From assembly GCA_963764565.1 (NCBI GenBank), contig CAVXTD010000008.1:1-64000 (forward strand): 64,000 bases of DNA, read 5' to 3'. The stretch is from DATBLE01 sp963764565 (lineage in GTDB: Bacteria; Actinomycetota; Thermoleophilia; Gaiellales; Gaiellaceae). The notes beneath the pieces were generated by a model. That model saw only the letters and a program-made list of their open reading frames with translations. It searched no databases and had not been told where the DNA came from. The translations under genes and the position numbers were made by a program. This document shows, piece after piece, positions 56,201 to 64,000 of this stretch (position 1 is the first letter of the stretch; each line of letters opens with the position of its first letter).

Positions 56201-56313
56201 ACTGCGAGGCCTGCGGGAACCTCGAGCAACTGCTGGCCGACGTCCCCGCACACGTCTCCGCCGGCCGCGAGCTCACCGCCGCCGAGCGGCTCCGGTTCCT
56301 GCACGAAGGCTGA
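53247..56313 (+). CDS. TIR-TM-WD40 protein (one frameshift)
   Basis: GTG 53247 overlaps the patatin stop. After a 30-residue Gly/Ala-rich lead, a TIR domain reads ADAFISYSRRDTREFVQGQL, KNVWLDLDDIEPGADWQERI and SLESEYCRRELGVAIELGKP, keeping the candidate NADase Glu in YCRREL. A conserved linker (LLRGGKLKEAEERWL, TDLQRDFIAASRRAANRRQR) and a membrane helix (IVLGAVGFALAVSLALTAYS) lead to about 14 WD40 blades (GTRVVTAGPDGATLWDAHTG). The frame slips near 55250. It ends HNCEACGNLEQLLADVPAHV and LTAAERLRFLHEG. WD40 blades could sense a ligand outside or inside the membrane. Third gene of the coupled operon. Confidence 0.87.
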
Positions 56314-56338
56314 GCCCGACACGCAGCCGTTAGCCGGT

Positions 56339-56344
56339 TACAGT
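56339..56344 (+). promoter_or_regulatory. Candidate -10 box (TACAGT) for the DUF5995 gene
   Basis: TACAGT ends eight bases before the GTG at 56353, in the 39-base gap after the TIR-WD40 gene. With no Shine-Dalgarno it fits the leaderless pattern, and would separate DUF5995 expression from the upstream operon. Confidence 0.35.
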
Positions 56345-56352
56345 CTTGGCCC

Positions 56353-57097
56353 GTGAGCGCGGCGACTCCAGCGACGGTCCCGGCGGTGATCGAGCGGCTG
56401 CGTGCGATCGAGGCTGCGGCGCCTCGCTCGGACGGCGTCGCCTGCTTTGCGCATCTCTACCGGGAGGTGACCGAGGGCGTCAACGCCACGCTCGCACGGG
56501 CAGGCTTCGCCGACCCGCGGTTTCTGGAGCGACTCGACGTCTGCTTTGCGGGCCTGTTCTTCTCGGCGCTCGATGCCTACGAGCGCGATCCGGCGAGCGC
56601 GCCGTCCGCTTGGGTGCCGCTGTTCGCGCAGCGGTCGCGGCGCGGGCTGACTCCGCTCCAGTTCGCCCTGGCCGGGATGAATGCGCACATCAACCGCGAC
56701 CTGCCGGTGGCGCTGGTGACGACGTGCCAGGAGCTGGGGCTCGACCTTCGCGAGGGGTCACCCGCTCAGGCCGACTTCAAACAGGTGAATGTCCTGCTGG
56801 CCGAGGTCGAGCCGCAAGATCAAGCGGCTCTATCTCTCCGGTTGGCTCGGTTTCGTCGATCGGGTCGTGCACCGCTTTCATCGGATCGACGACATCGCTG
56901 CGATGTGGAATGTCGGGCGAGCCCGGGATGCTGCGTGGACGAACGCGCGCGCGCTCTGGGCGCTGCGCGACGAGCCGGAGCTTGCCTCGGAGCTTCTCGC
57001 GACGCTTGACCGGATGACGGGTATGGCCGGTCGCGGCCTCTTGATCCCGGCCGACTCGATGCTGCAACGGCTCGCCCGCGTGTTCAGACGTTCTTGA
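56353..57097 (+). CDS. DUF5995 family protein (one frameshift)
   Basis: GTG 56353 begins SAATPATVPAVIERLRAIEA, then DGVACFAHLYREVTEGVNAT, FLERLDVCFAGLFFSALDAY, APSAWVPLFAQRSRRGLTPL and QFALAGMNAHINRDLPVALV, which match DUF5995 proteins. A slip near 56813 is followed by LYLSGWLGFVDRVVHRFHRI and AAMWNVGRARDAAWTNARAL, ending LQRLARVFRRS at 57097. The conserved His and Asp residues (NAHINRD) suggest a small enzyme or metal protein, but no function is established. It sits between two TIR-WD40 genes, head to tail with the first and convergent with the second. Confidence 0.82.
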
Positions 57098-57102
57098 GCG
57101 AT

Positions 57103-60087
57103 TCAGGCAACGCCGCTCGTCGGCGGCCGCCGCGGCTGGAAGCGCGACACGAGCGCCAGCCGCTCCCGGGCACGCGCCAACAGCTCGCCTTCCGACGCGC
57201 AGATCGCGCACCGCAGCACGTGGACGTCGCCGGTCGCGTCGGCGGCGACGATGAGCCCCGGCGTTGGTCCGAACGAGGCGCTGACGAGCGGTTCGGCGGT
57301 GTCGGTCTGCACAGCGACGCGGAGCTCCGTCGCCAGGTCGACGACCGTGACGCTGCCGTCGTCTCCCGCGGCCGCCGCGAGAGTGCCGTCCGGCGAAATC
57401 GCGGCGAAGCTCCCGTCCAGCGACAAGACGGGCGAGCCGTCCGCGGCGCTGAACGTCGCCGCTCGTCGATCCTCGAAGGTCACGAGCACGAGTCGGCCGT
57501 CCTTGCTGAACGAGTGGCCTTCGACGATCTCGCCGGCGCGACCGAGGCGTCCGAGCGGCTCGCCGCTCGCGGCGTCCCAGAGACGCAGCACGTCCCCTCC
57601 CCGCAACGTGACCACGCGGCGAGCGTCGGGGCTGAAGCTCGCCGACACGTCGGCCGGACTGAACCCTCCGAACCCGCGAAGCGTCGCTACAGCCGCTCCC
57701 GAGCCGACCCGCACGATCGTGGCGGTCCAGTTTCGCCTCGCCAGCGCGAGGCGCCCGTCCGGACTCAGCCCGACGATCCCGTCGAGAGAGGGCACGCGTG
57801 CGCCGCTCGCCGTCCGCCACGCCTTCCCGCCGGCGGCGATCAGCGAGCCGTGCGGATCGAGAGCGATGCCGAGCGCCTGGGGGAAGCGGCGCAATTGGGA
57901 GCGGCCGCCGACACGCCAGACGGCCGTCCAGAACCGCTGGTTCTGCGACTGGTGGCAGCCGCCGGAGCTGGCGCTGACCGCCGCCGTCTTTCCGTCGCCG
58001 CTGAAGGCGGCCGTGCTGACTGCCGCTACGTCAGCGGGACCGGCTGGGCGAGCGGGCGTCGGCAGCAGCTGGAGGCGCTTGCCGTTGACGTCCCAGACGC
58101 CGGCGCCTCCGGCGGCGGGTGCAAGTACGCGTCTGCCGTCCGAGCTGAGGACGGGGGCGAACTGCGCGACGCAGCTGCTCGGGTGGAAGGCCGTTCTGAG
58201 CGCGAGGCTCGCGGGTGCGCGCGCAACGACGACGTGCCCGTCCCAGGTCATCGCGGCGAGCCGGGCCTCCGTGCGGCGCGAACGCCAGCGTGTTCGCCCA
58301 GCCCATCGCCACCGCCGCGACCTGCTTGCGCGTCGCGAGCTCCCAGACCCGCACGATCCCGTCCGACGCCGCGAGCGCGAGCAGCCGCCCGTCGGGGCTG
58401 AACGCGGCGCCGGGAGCGAACGGTGTCCTGAAGCTGCCGAGGCTGGAATGGAGGCTGCCGAAGCCCGGCAGAGCAGCGATGAGGCGACCGCTGCTCGATC
58501 GCCAGACGCCGGCGTCGCCGTTCTCTCCGACCGCGACCGCGAGGCTGCCGTCGGGGCTGAAGATGACGCGGGCGGCGCGGCCGAGCCTCGCGAGGCGCAC
58601 GCCCCGATCGACCGACCAGAGCTCCGCGCCGTTACTTGCGATCGCCGCGAAGAACCGGCCGTCGGGGCTGATCGCAGCCGACTCGGGGTATGACGCGCGC
58701 AGCGCCGCGATCTGACGCCCAGTGTGCGTGTCCCACACCCGCACCGTGCCGTGCTCGCCGCCGGCGACGGTCACCACCCGGTTGCCGCTGGCGCTGAACA
58801 CGGCCTGGCCGGCGTAGACGGCTCGCCCGCGCAGCCTCACCTCCCGGCCGGTGAGAACATCGAGCGATCGCGACCGCTCCGCGGCCGGCGAGGACGGCGC
58901 TCGGCGCGCGGCCCGCGAACCCGATGCCCACGACCTGCTTTCCGGCAGGGACGGGCCGCGTGCGCAGCACGTCTCCACCGGGCCGGGCGAGCCGCAACGC
59001 ATTGCCGTCCGCGAGAGACCAGCTCACCGGGCGCGAGCGCCACCGCCGTCGTCTTCGGGATCGCCTGCGCAGCGGGCCGTCCGTCCGCGCCGCGCCAGAC
59101 GTGAAGCGAGCCCGCCGGCGTGAGCCCGACCAGCAGCTTTCCGTCGGCGCTGAAGGCGAGTGTCGCTTTCGTGTCGACGCTCGAGCCGCCCCATGCGGCC
59201 GCGAGCCGCTGGTCATCAGGTCCGGCCGGGATCACGTACTCGACCGGGTTTGCGAGGATCGCGCGGCGGAGCGCGACCTCGGCCTCATCGGTGCGGCTGG
59301 TCTCGACGGCGCTGACTGCGTCGGCGAGTGCCGTCGCCGGCGCAGTCGAAAGCGCACCCACCGCCTGCGCGGCAAGCGCCTGCGAGCGCGCGATCCGTGC
59401 GCGCTGGTTCGCCGTGTTGCGCTGGAGCAGCGCCGCGACGCCGAGACCGATCGAGACGACCAGGGCGAGCAGAACGCCGCCGAGCAGGATCCGCTGGCGC
59501 CTCGACGCGCCACGCCGGCTCGCATGCACATAGCGCTGCTGGAGCTCGGTCGGCGTCGGCTCCTTGCCCGCGTTCGCCGCCAGCACCTCCTCCGCCTGCT
59601 TCAGATCCCGACCGCGCAGAAGCAGACTGCTGTCCCCGCGCGCCTCCCAGTCGACCGCCCGCACCAGCAGCCGCGTGTGCGCCCGCGCCCACTCCAGATC
59701 GGTGTCGAGCGCGCCCGAGAGCTTCGCAAAGGCGGCGTCGCGGTCGTCGCCCTCCCGGCACCAGATCCAGTTCAGCTGACGCAGACCGGGCTGCGCAACC
59801 TCCGGATCGGCGGCGTCACAGGCGATCGGCACGATCCGCTTGCCCCGCTCCTGCGCGTGCCGGAACTCGGCCGCGCAGTACTCGGAGGCGAGCGAGTGCG
59901 TCGAGACGACGAAGACGACGCTCTCGGCCGCATCGATGTTGTCGTCGATGTCCTGCGCCCACTCCGACGCCGCCGGAATGTCCTCCCAGTCGACCCACAC
60001 ATCCCGGCCCGCCTCTTTCAGGAACGCATGCAACTCGCGGACGAACTCACCGTCCTGACGCGAATACGAGATGAAGACGTCAGCCAC
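57103..60087 (-). CDS. Second TIR-TM-WD40 protein (two frameshifts)
   Basis: GTG 60087 starts ADVFISYSRQDGEFVRELHA. TIR features are DVWVDWEDIPAASEWAQDID, VVFVVSTHSLASEYCAAEFR (candidate Glu in YCAAEF) and GKRIVPIA. The linker LLLRGRDLKQAEEVL with PTELQQRYVHASRRGASRRQ matches that of the 53247-56313 protein, followed by one membrane helix (LLGGVLLALVVSIGLGVAAL). About 12 WD40-like blades run on through breaks near 59040 and 58260. The end is HVLRCAICASEGELLARARE. The gene is 20 bases downstream of the SLATT gene, so the pair likely forms an operon. It is a paralogue of the 53247 gene with diverged blades. Confidence 0.85.
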
Positions 60088-60107
60088 GGCGCACCGCGAC
60101 CCCGGAG

Positions 60108-60632
60108 CTAGGACGTCGGCTCGGCGTCGCCGCCCGGCTGCTCGTGCCCGTCGGCCTCGCCGGCGGGGTGCTGCTCGCGCGCCACCCTGGTCAGATAGCT
60201 CTCGACGTCCTGCGCGATCAGCGACTCGACGGCGGCGGCGAACGGGCGGAACGCTGCGTTTTGCGTGCGGTAGGCCGCGTAGGTACCGGCGAGCTCGGCG
60301 AACTGCCAGCCCTCGCCTTTGAGCTGCTCGGCCGTGCGCCGGTACCGCCGCCAGCGACCGCCGTAGTTGAAGAACCCCTCGATCGCGATCGCGATCGCCA
60401 CGACGAGGCTGACCGAGAAGGTCGTCCACGCGATCGCCGACGCGACATCGGCTCGGCGAAGGTTGAGGCTGACCAGCGCGGGAACAACGAGCCCGCCGAC
60501 GATCCCGACCAGCCGCAGCGCGTAGTACCGCTGCTGGGCCTGCGTTGCCTTCCGCTCGAGCCACACGATCTGGTCGAGCCAGCGCGCGCGCATGAAGTGC
60601 TTCTGGCGATCGTCGAGGCTCCAGCTCGTCAA
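60108..60632 (-). CDS. SLATT/DUF4231 two-helix membrane protein
   Basis: The 174-residue product matches DUF4231: an amphipathic start (RARWLDQIVWLERKATQAQQ), helix 1 (LVGIVGGLVVPALVSLNL), helix 2 (AWTTFSVSLVVAIAIAIEGF) and then WRRYRRTAEQLKGEGWQFAE with an acidic, Gly-rich tail. SLATT proteins are predicted pore-forming effectors in nucleotide-dependent conflict systems. The TTG start at 60632 is weak; likeness may extend upstream in another frame (RLAQELGSLVDE), hinting at a slip. It is 20 bases ahead of the TIR-WD40 gene. The 210-base gap to the PIN gene has TCGCGA repeats but no gene I can support. Confidence 0.8.
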   Translation of the reverse strand: MTSWSLDDRQKHFMRARWLDQIVWLERKATQAQQRYYALRLVGIVGGLVVPALVSLNLRRADVASAIAWTTFSVSLVVAIAIAIEGFFNYGGRWRRYRRTAEQLKGEGWQFAELAGTYAAYRTQNAAFRPFAAAVESLIAQDVESYLTRVAREQHPAGEADGHEQPGGDAEPTS

Positions 60633-60842
60633 CCAGGCTGCCGAGCTCCTGGGCGAGCCTCGTCGAGGAACCGCCGGCGGCCGTCAACGGATGCGGAGTG
60701 GCCGAAGAATGCGCCGCATCGTAGCCGGAAACAGCCGCGGCACTTCGCGATTTCGCGAGCCGACCGACGACGTGAACCTGTCCGCACCGGCTCCGTCGCG
60801 CGACGGCGCCTGCCCGGCTCATCGACTGGCTCGCCCGGCGCT

Positions 60843-61262
60843 TCAGGCCGACCAGGGGTCCACGAGCTCGACCGCGAGCTCCTTGAAGTGGCGAGTGTTG
60901 CGGGTAGCGAGCGTCGCCTTGCGGGCGGTGGCGATGCCGGCGATCTGGACATCGCGTACTTCGACGCTGCGTCCACCGCGCTGCTGTTCGGCGGCGATGC
61001 TGCCGGCGGCGAGCGCGGCCGCCTGGTCGAAGGACTGCACGCGCCCGGCGAGCTCCTCCGTGAGCAACTGGTCGAACGCCTGCTCGAGCTGCTTCCGGCG
61101 GCGCCCGGGCGCGAGCAGCTCGAGGCCCGTGCGAACCTCGAAGACGGTGATCGAGGTCGTCCAGACCGACTCGGCCGGCTGATCGTCGAGCCAGCCGACT
61201 ACGGCCGGATCGGGCTGCCGCCGCATGAGCGCCGAGACAACGTTCGTGTCGAGTAGGATCAC
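60843..61262 (-). CDS. PIN-domain RNase toxin (FitB/VapC type)
   Basis: The 139-residue product starts MILLDTNVVSALMRRQPDPA with the first catalytic Asp in LLDTNV, then SVWTTSITVFEVRTGLELLA with the Glu of ITVFEVRTG, and SVEVRDVQIAGIATARKATL with further acidic residues in VRDVQIAG, ending LATRNTRHFKELAVELVDPW. This is the four-acid PIN active site. Such toxins cut RNA and are held inactive by a partner. The ATG overlaps the antitoxin stop by four bases. Confidence 0.92.
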   Translation of the reverse strand: MILLDTNVVSALMRRQPDPAVVGWLDDQPAESVWTTSITVFEVRTGLELLAPGRRRKQLEQAFDQLLTEELAGRVQSFDQAAALAAGSIAAEQQRGGRSVEVRDVQIAGIATARKATLATRNTRHFKELAVELVDPWSA

Positions 61263-61507
61263 GACTCGAACTGGGCCGGGCGGACAGGGTCACCGCGAAG
61301 TTCTACGATCTCCGCGTCGAGCCCGATCCCGGCGAAGCGAGCGGCGATCCGTGAGCCGAGCCGGGCCGGAGCTTGTTCATCGTCTCGGACGGCATTGCGC
61401 AGGATCTCCCGCACCTCCTCCTCGGTGCTGCGCCCGTGCCGCCGCGCACGCCTCTGCAGCCGCGCCTTGACCTCTTCTTCGAGCTGGCGAATCAGGATCT
61501 GCGCCAT
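61259..61507 (-). CDS. FitA-type ribbon-helix-helix antitoxin
   Basis: The 82-residue product begins MAQILIRQLEEEVKARLQRR and ARRHGRSTEEEVREILRNAV, the FitA/VapB pattern of a DNA-binding beta-strand (ILIRQL), two helices and the RSxEEEVRxIL box, then a tail that would wrap the PIN partner. It overlaps the toxin gene by four bases (ATGA). The palindrome at 61516-61531 is a likely operator. Confidence 0.9.
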   Translation of the reverse strand: MAQILIRQLEEEVKARLQRRARRHGRSTEEEVREILRNAVRDDEQAPARLGSRIAARFAGIGLDAEIVELRGDPVRPAQFES

Positions 61508-61515
61508 GCTGTTGA

Positions 61516-61531
61516 TGATATCACGCTATCA
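61516..61531. promoter_or_regulatory. Candidate operator of the FitAB pair
   Basis: TGATA-TCACGC-TATCA is an inverted repeat nine bases upstream of the antitoxin ATG; its left half also forms the perfect palindrome TGATATCA (61516-61523). It is much more AT-rich than its surroundings. RHH antitoxins usually bind such sites to repress their own operon. Confidence 0.5.
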
Positions 61532-61690
61532 CTCAGTCCCGGGCGGCTCAAGGATGACAAGGATCCAGGACCGCCCATAGCAGGCTGCCGCGAACTCACC
61601 GCCTCGTCAGCGGTCCGTCAGCCGGCCGTCAGCGCTCACCCTGTTCATTCGTAACGCAACGCTCTAGGGTCTGGCCTCCAAGGGAGACGA

Positions 61691-64000
61691 ATGCCTGCGT
61701 CAGCGGATTCGCGCATCGGGACGGAGCTCGCCGGCTACCGGCTGGAAGCGCTGATCGGCCGCGGCGGGATGGGCGTGGTGTACCGCGCACGCGATCTCGC
61801 GCTCGACCGTGACGTCGCGCTCAAGCTGCTCGCGCCGGACCTCGCCGGGGGACGTGTCGTTCCGAGAGCGGTTCCTGACGGAGTCGCGGGTGGCGGCATC
61901 GCTGGAGCATCCGAACGTCGTTCCGATCCAGACGCCGGCGAGATCGACGGGCAGCTGTACATCGCGATGCGCCTGGTCGAGGGCACTGACTTGAAGAAGG
62001 CGTTGCGCGAGGGGCCGCTCGAGCCGGCGCAGGCGGTGCGGATCGTCGAACAGATCGCTGCTGCACTCGATGCCGCCCATGCGCGCGGGCTGATGCACCG
62101 GGACGTGAAGCCCTCGAACGTGCTGCTCGACAGCGCGAGCACGTCTATCTGGCCGATTCGGCCTGAGCCGAGGACGCTGGGGGAGGCGGCGGTGCCGCTC
62201 GGATGCGGCCAAGTCGCTGGGCACCGCCGACTACGTCGCCCCGGAGCAGATCCGCGGCGACGAGGTCGACGGCCGCGCCGACCAGTACTCGCTCGGCTGC
62301 ATGCTCCACGAGTGCCTGACCGGCGCGCCGCCCGTTCCGGCGCGGCACCGACGCGGCGACGCTGTACGCCCAACTGGAGGAGACGCCTCCCATCCTGCCC
62401 GGACTCGAAGAGGTGCTGCCGAAGGCGCTCGCCAAGTACCGGCGAGCGTTACCCGACCTGCGGCGAGCTGATCGCTGCCGCCCGGGCGGCGCTCGGGATC
62501 GCCGAGCCGAAGCGCACCCGCTGGCCGCTCGCCGTCGCCTCGGTCGGCGTCGCCCTGATCGCCGCCGCGCTGCCGGCTTCTTCCTCACCCGCGGCGGCGC
62601 AGGCGGACCGACCACCTCGGGCCGGCTCATCCGGATCGATCCGGCGACGAACCGCGTCGAGAGCACCATCGGCGTCGGCAACGGGCCGTCCGCGGTCGCC
62701 GTGGACGGGAGCGGTGTCTGGGTCGCGAACCACGACGACGGCTCGATCTGGCGGATCGATCCCTCCGGCAAGTCGCCGCCGCTCAAGGTCCCGGCGCACG
62801 GGAAGCCCGCGGACATCGCCGTCTTCCCAGGCGCCGACGACGCGTTCGTCTCGAACGGCCCGCAGGACGCAAACATCGCCCTGCTCCAGAGGAAGTCCGG
62901 CCAACCCGACAACATCATCACCCTGTCTACGGGTACCAAGTTCGTCGGCTCCGCCCGAGTCGCGGTCGGGCCCTCGGGCCTCTGGATCGCCTCGCCGGAC
63001 CGGCGGGTCGGCCGTTTCGTCTCCGACGTAGGCTTCGTCAGCACGGTGACGCTGCCTCGTCCGGCCAACGAACGGGCCGATGCGTTCTTCTCCGCCCTGG
63101 CAGTGGGAGAGGAGTCCACGTGGGTAATCGGGGATCCGAACGAGCCGAGCCTGTGGCGCATCGACGCCCGCACCGGGCGCCTGGCGCAGACGATTCGCCT
63201 CCCCTACGCCCCAAAGGACGTCGCGGTCGGAGCCGGCGGCGTCTGGGTCACGAGCCAGCTCGCCGACCGACTGGTCCGCGTCGATCCGGCCACCGGCCAG
63301 ATCATCGCCAGCGTCCCGACCGGGCGCGGAGCCGCGGGTGTCGCCGTCGGGGCGGGCTCCGTCTGGGTGGCGAACGCGGTCGACGGAACCGTCTCTCGGT
63401 TCGACCCCCACACCCTGCGCGTGATCCAGACGATCGCGGTCGAGGGCACGCCCGACGACGTCGCGGTCGGGGACGGCTCCGTGTGGGTGGTCGCGCAGAG
63501 CTATCCGGCCGCCGGCGCGGGGTCCGCGGACGTCAACATCGGGATCCTCGCTGCCTGCGAGGGGAACTACGGCTTCGCCTACGACCCGTCCCTTGCCGGC
63601 GCCGAGCTGCCGCTGATCGAGCGGGGAGCCCGCCTCCGCGGCACTGGTCCGGAGGCCGGCGTCGCTGGTGCGAAGATCGCCGGCCGCAAAGTCCGGCTCT
63701 TCTTCGGCTGTGGCGACGACACCGCGGAGAAGTCATTGGCGGAAGCCCGGCGCCTTGTCGAGTCGTACGGCGTCGATGTCCTGATCGGCCCGACGCAGAT
63801 CACAGAGGCGTTCGCGATTCGCGACTACGCACGTCGCCATCCCGGCGTTGCATTCCTGAACGGGTCGTCCAGCGGGCAGGGGGTCACGCTCAAGGATCCG
63901 GCGCCGAACTTCTTCCGGTTCTCGCTCGACGCAGCGCAGTGGATGGCCGGCCTCGGCCGGTACGCCTACGAGCAGCTCGGCTGGCGCAAGGCGGTCACCG
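61691..64000 (+). CDS. Receptor-like Ser/Thr kinase with beta-propeller and periplasmic-binding domains (3' end outside window, frameshifted)
   Basis: ATG 61691, after AGGGAG, starts a Hanks kinase: GTELAGYRLEALIGRGGMGV, VALKLLAPDLAG, IDGQLYIAMRLVEGTDLKKA, GLMHRDVKPSNVLLD, then through slips near 61855, 62140, 62210, 62335 and 62440 SLGTADYVAPEQIRGDEVDG and ADQYSLGCMLHECLTGAPPV. A membrane helix (LAVASVGVALIAAALPASFF) ends near 62590. From there one frame stays open to the window end: YncE-like propeller blades (GRLIRIDPATNRVESTIGVG, GVWVANHDDGSIWRIDPSGK, VRVDPATGQIIASVPTGRGA) and then a LivJ-like fold (VNIGILAACEGNYGFAYDPS, VDVLIGPTQITEAFAIRDYA). Suggests ligand-gated phosphorylation. The missing DFG segment falls at a slip. 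Confidence 0.85.

Noticed and set aside
34885..61507. Integrated element with recombinase, attachment sites or insertion sequences
   Set aside because: No integrase, transposase, tRNA gene or terminal repeats were seen within or at the edges of the island, so mobility cannot be claimed from this window.

Overview
The window is high-GC, densely coded DNA with GTG/TTG starts, a SUF iron-sulfur cluster with sufU, TatA/TatC, a cytochrome c fused to oxidase subunit II, an ABC-2 exporter, eukaryotic-type Ser/Thr kinases and families such as DUF5995 and DUF1361. This points to an actinobacterial lineage, possibly Thermoleophilia/Gaiellales; that placement is inference from gene content. No rRNA, tRNA, CRISPR array, insertion sequence or replication origin was recognised. 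No gene-free stretch exceeds about 300 bases; the longest, 6043-6282, is described under its terminator and small ORF.

Many genes that are plainly intact in homology are broken by one-base frameshifts (kinases, SDR, sufS, sufD, VOC, ABC permease, adenosine deaminase, ctaD, hsdR/S/M, the WD40 proteins). Housekeeping genes are hit as often as accessory ones, so I read these mainly as assembly or sequencing indels and give one merged CDS per gene, naming the breakpoints.

Layout. 1-6 kb: end of a cyclic-nucleotide-binding protein, a Ser/Thr kinase with a C-terminal discoidin-like domain, a GabT-type aminotransferase, a dCTP deaminase interrupted by a LAGLIDADG intein in its active-site loop, an SDR protein and a lipoprotein. 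6-13.7 kb: iron-sulfur assembly in two minus-strand operons (sufC-sufB-VOC-sufD and sufS-sufU-Rieske-methyltransferase) with a queuosine-salvage gene between them. 13.8-21.3 kb: tatA-tatC, an ABC exporter, adenosine deaminase, a TPR membrane protein, an anti-sigma antagonist with a di-haem cytochrome c lipoprotein, a PEP-mutase-family lyase and a DUF1361 protein. 21.3-28.6 kb: caa3-type oxidase genes ctaC-ctaD-ctaE interleaved with universal-stress-like proteins, then a LivJ-type binding protein and a haem-binding protein. 28.7-34.9 kb: a collagen-like surface protein and a MoxR-DUF58-BatD-vWA-TPR-vWA operon resembling Bat aerotolerance loci.

34.9-61.5 kb looks like a defence or conflict island. 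It starts with a type I restriction-modification operon (hsdR-hsdS...hsdM) that carries two DUF433-type antitoxin/PIN-like toxin pairs and a second copy of only the HsdS C-terminal tail. A secreted protein and a peptidoglycan-hydrolase-like protein follow. Next is a group of signalling proteins: TIR-STAND-WD40, a deoxyribosyltransferase-like/TPR/SLOG protein, a patatin phospholipase, TIR-TM-WD40, DUF5995, a second TIR-TM-WD40 and a SLATT (DUF4231) membrane protein. The three WD40 proteins end in a similar CxxC motif and all TIR domains keep the candidate catalytic Glu. A FitAB-type toxin-antitoxin pair closes the island. The group at 49,993-56,313, with its translationally coupled plus-strand operon, is my best candidate for an undescribed system.

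The window ends inside a kinase gene whose product continues through a membrane segment into a beta-propeller and a periplasmic ligand-binding fold, suggesting a one-protein receptor kinase.
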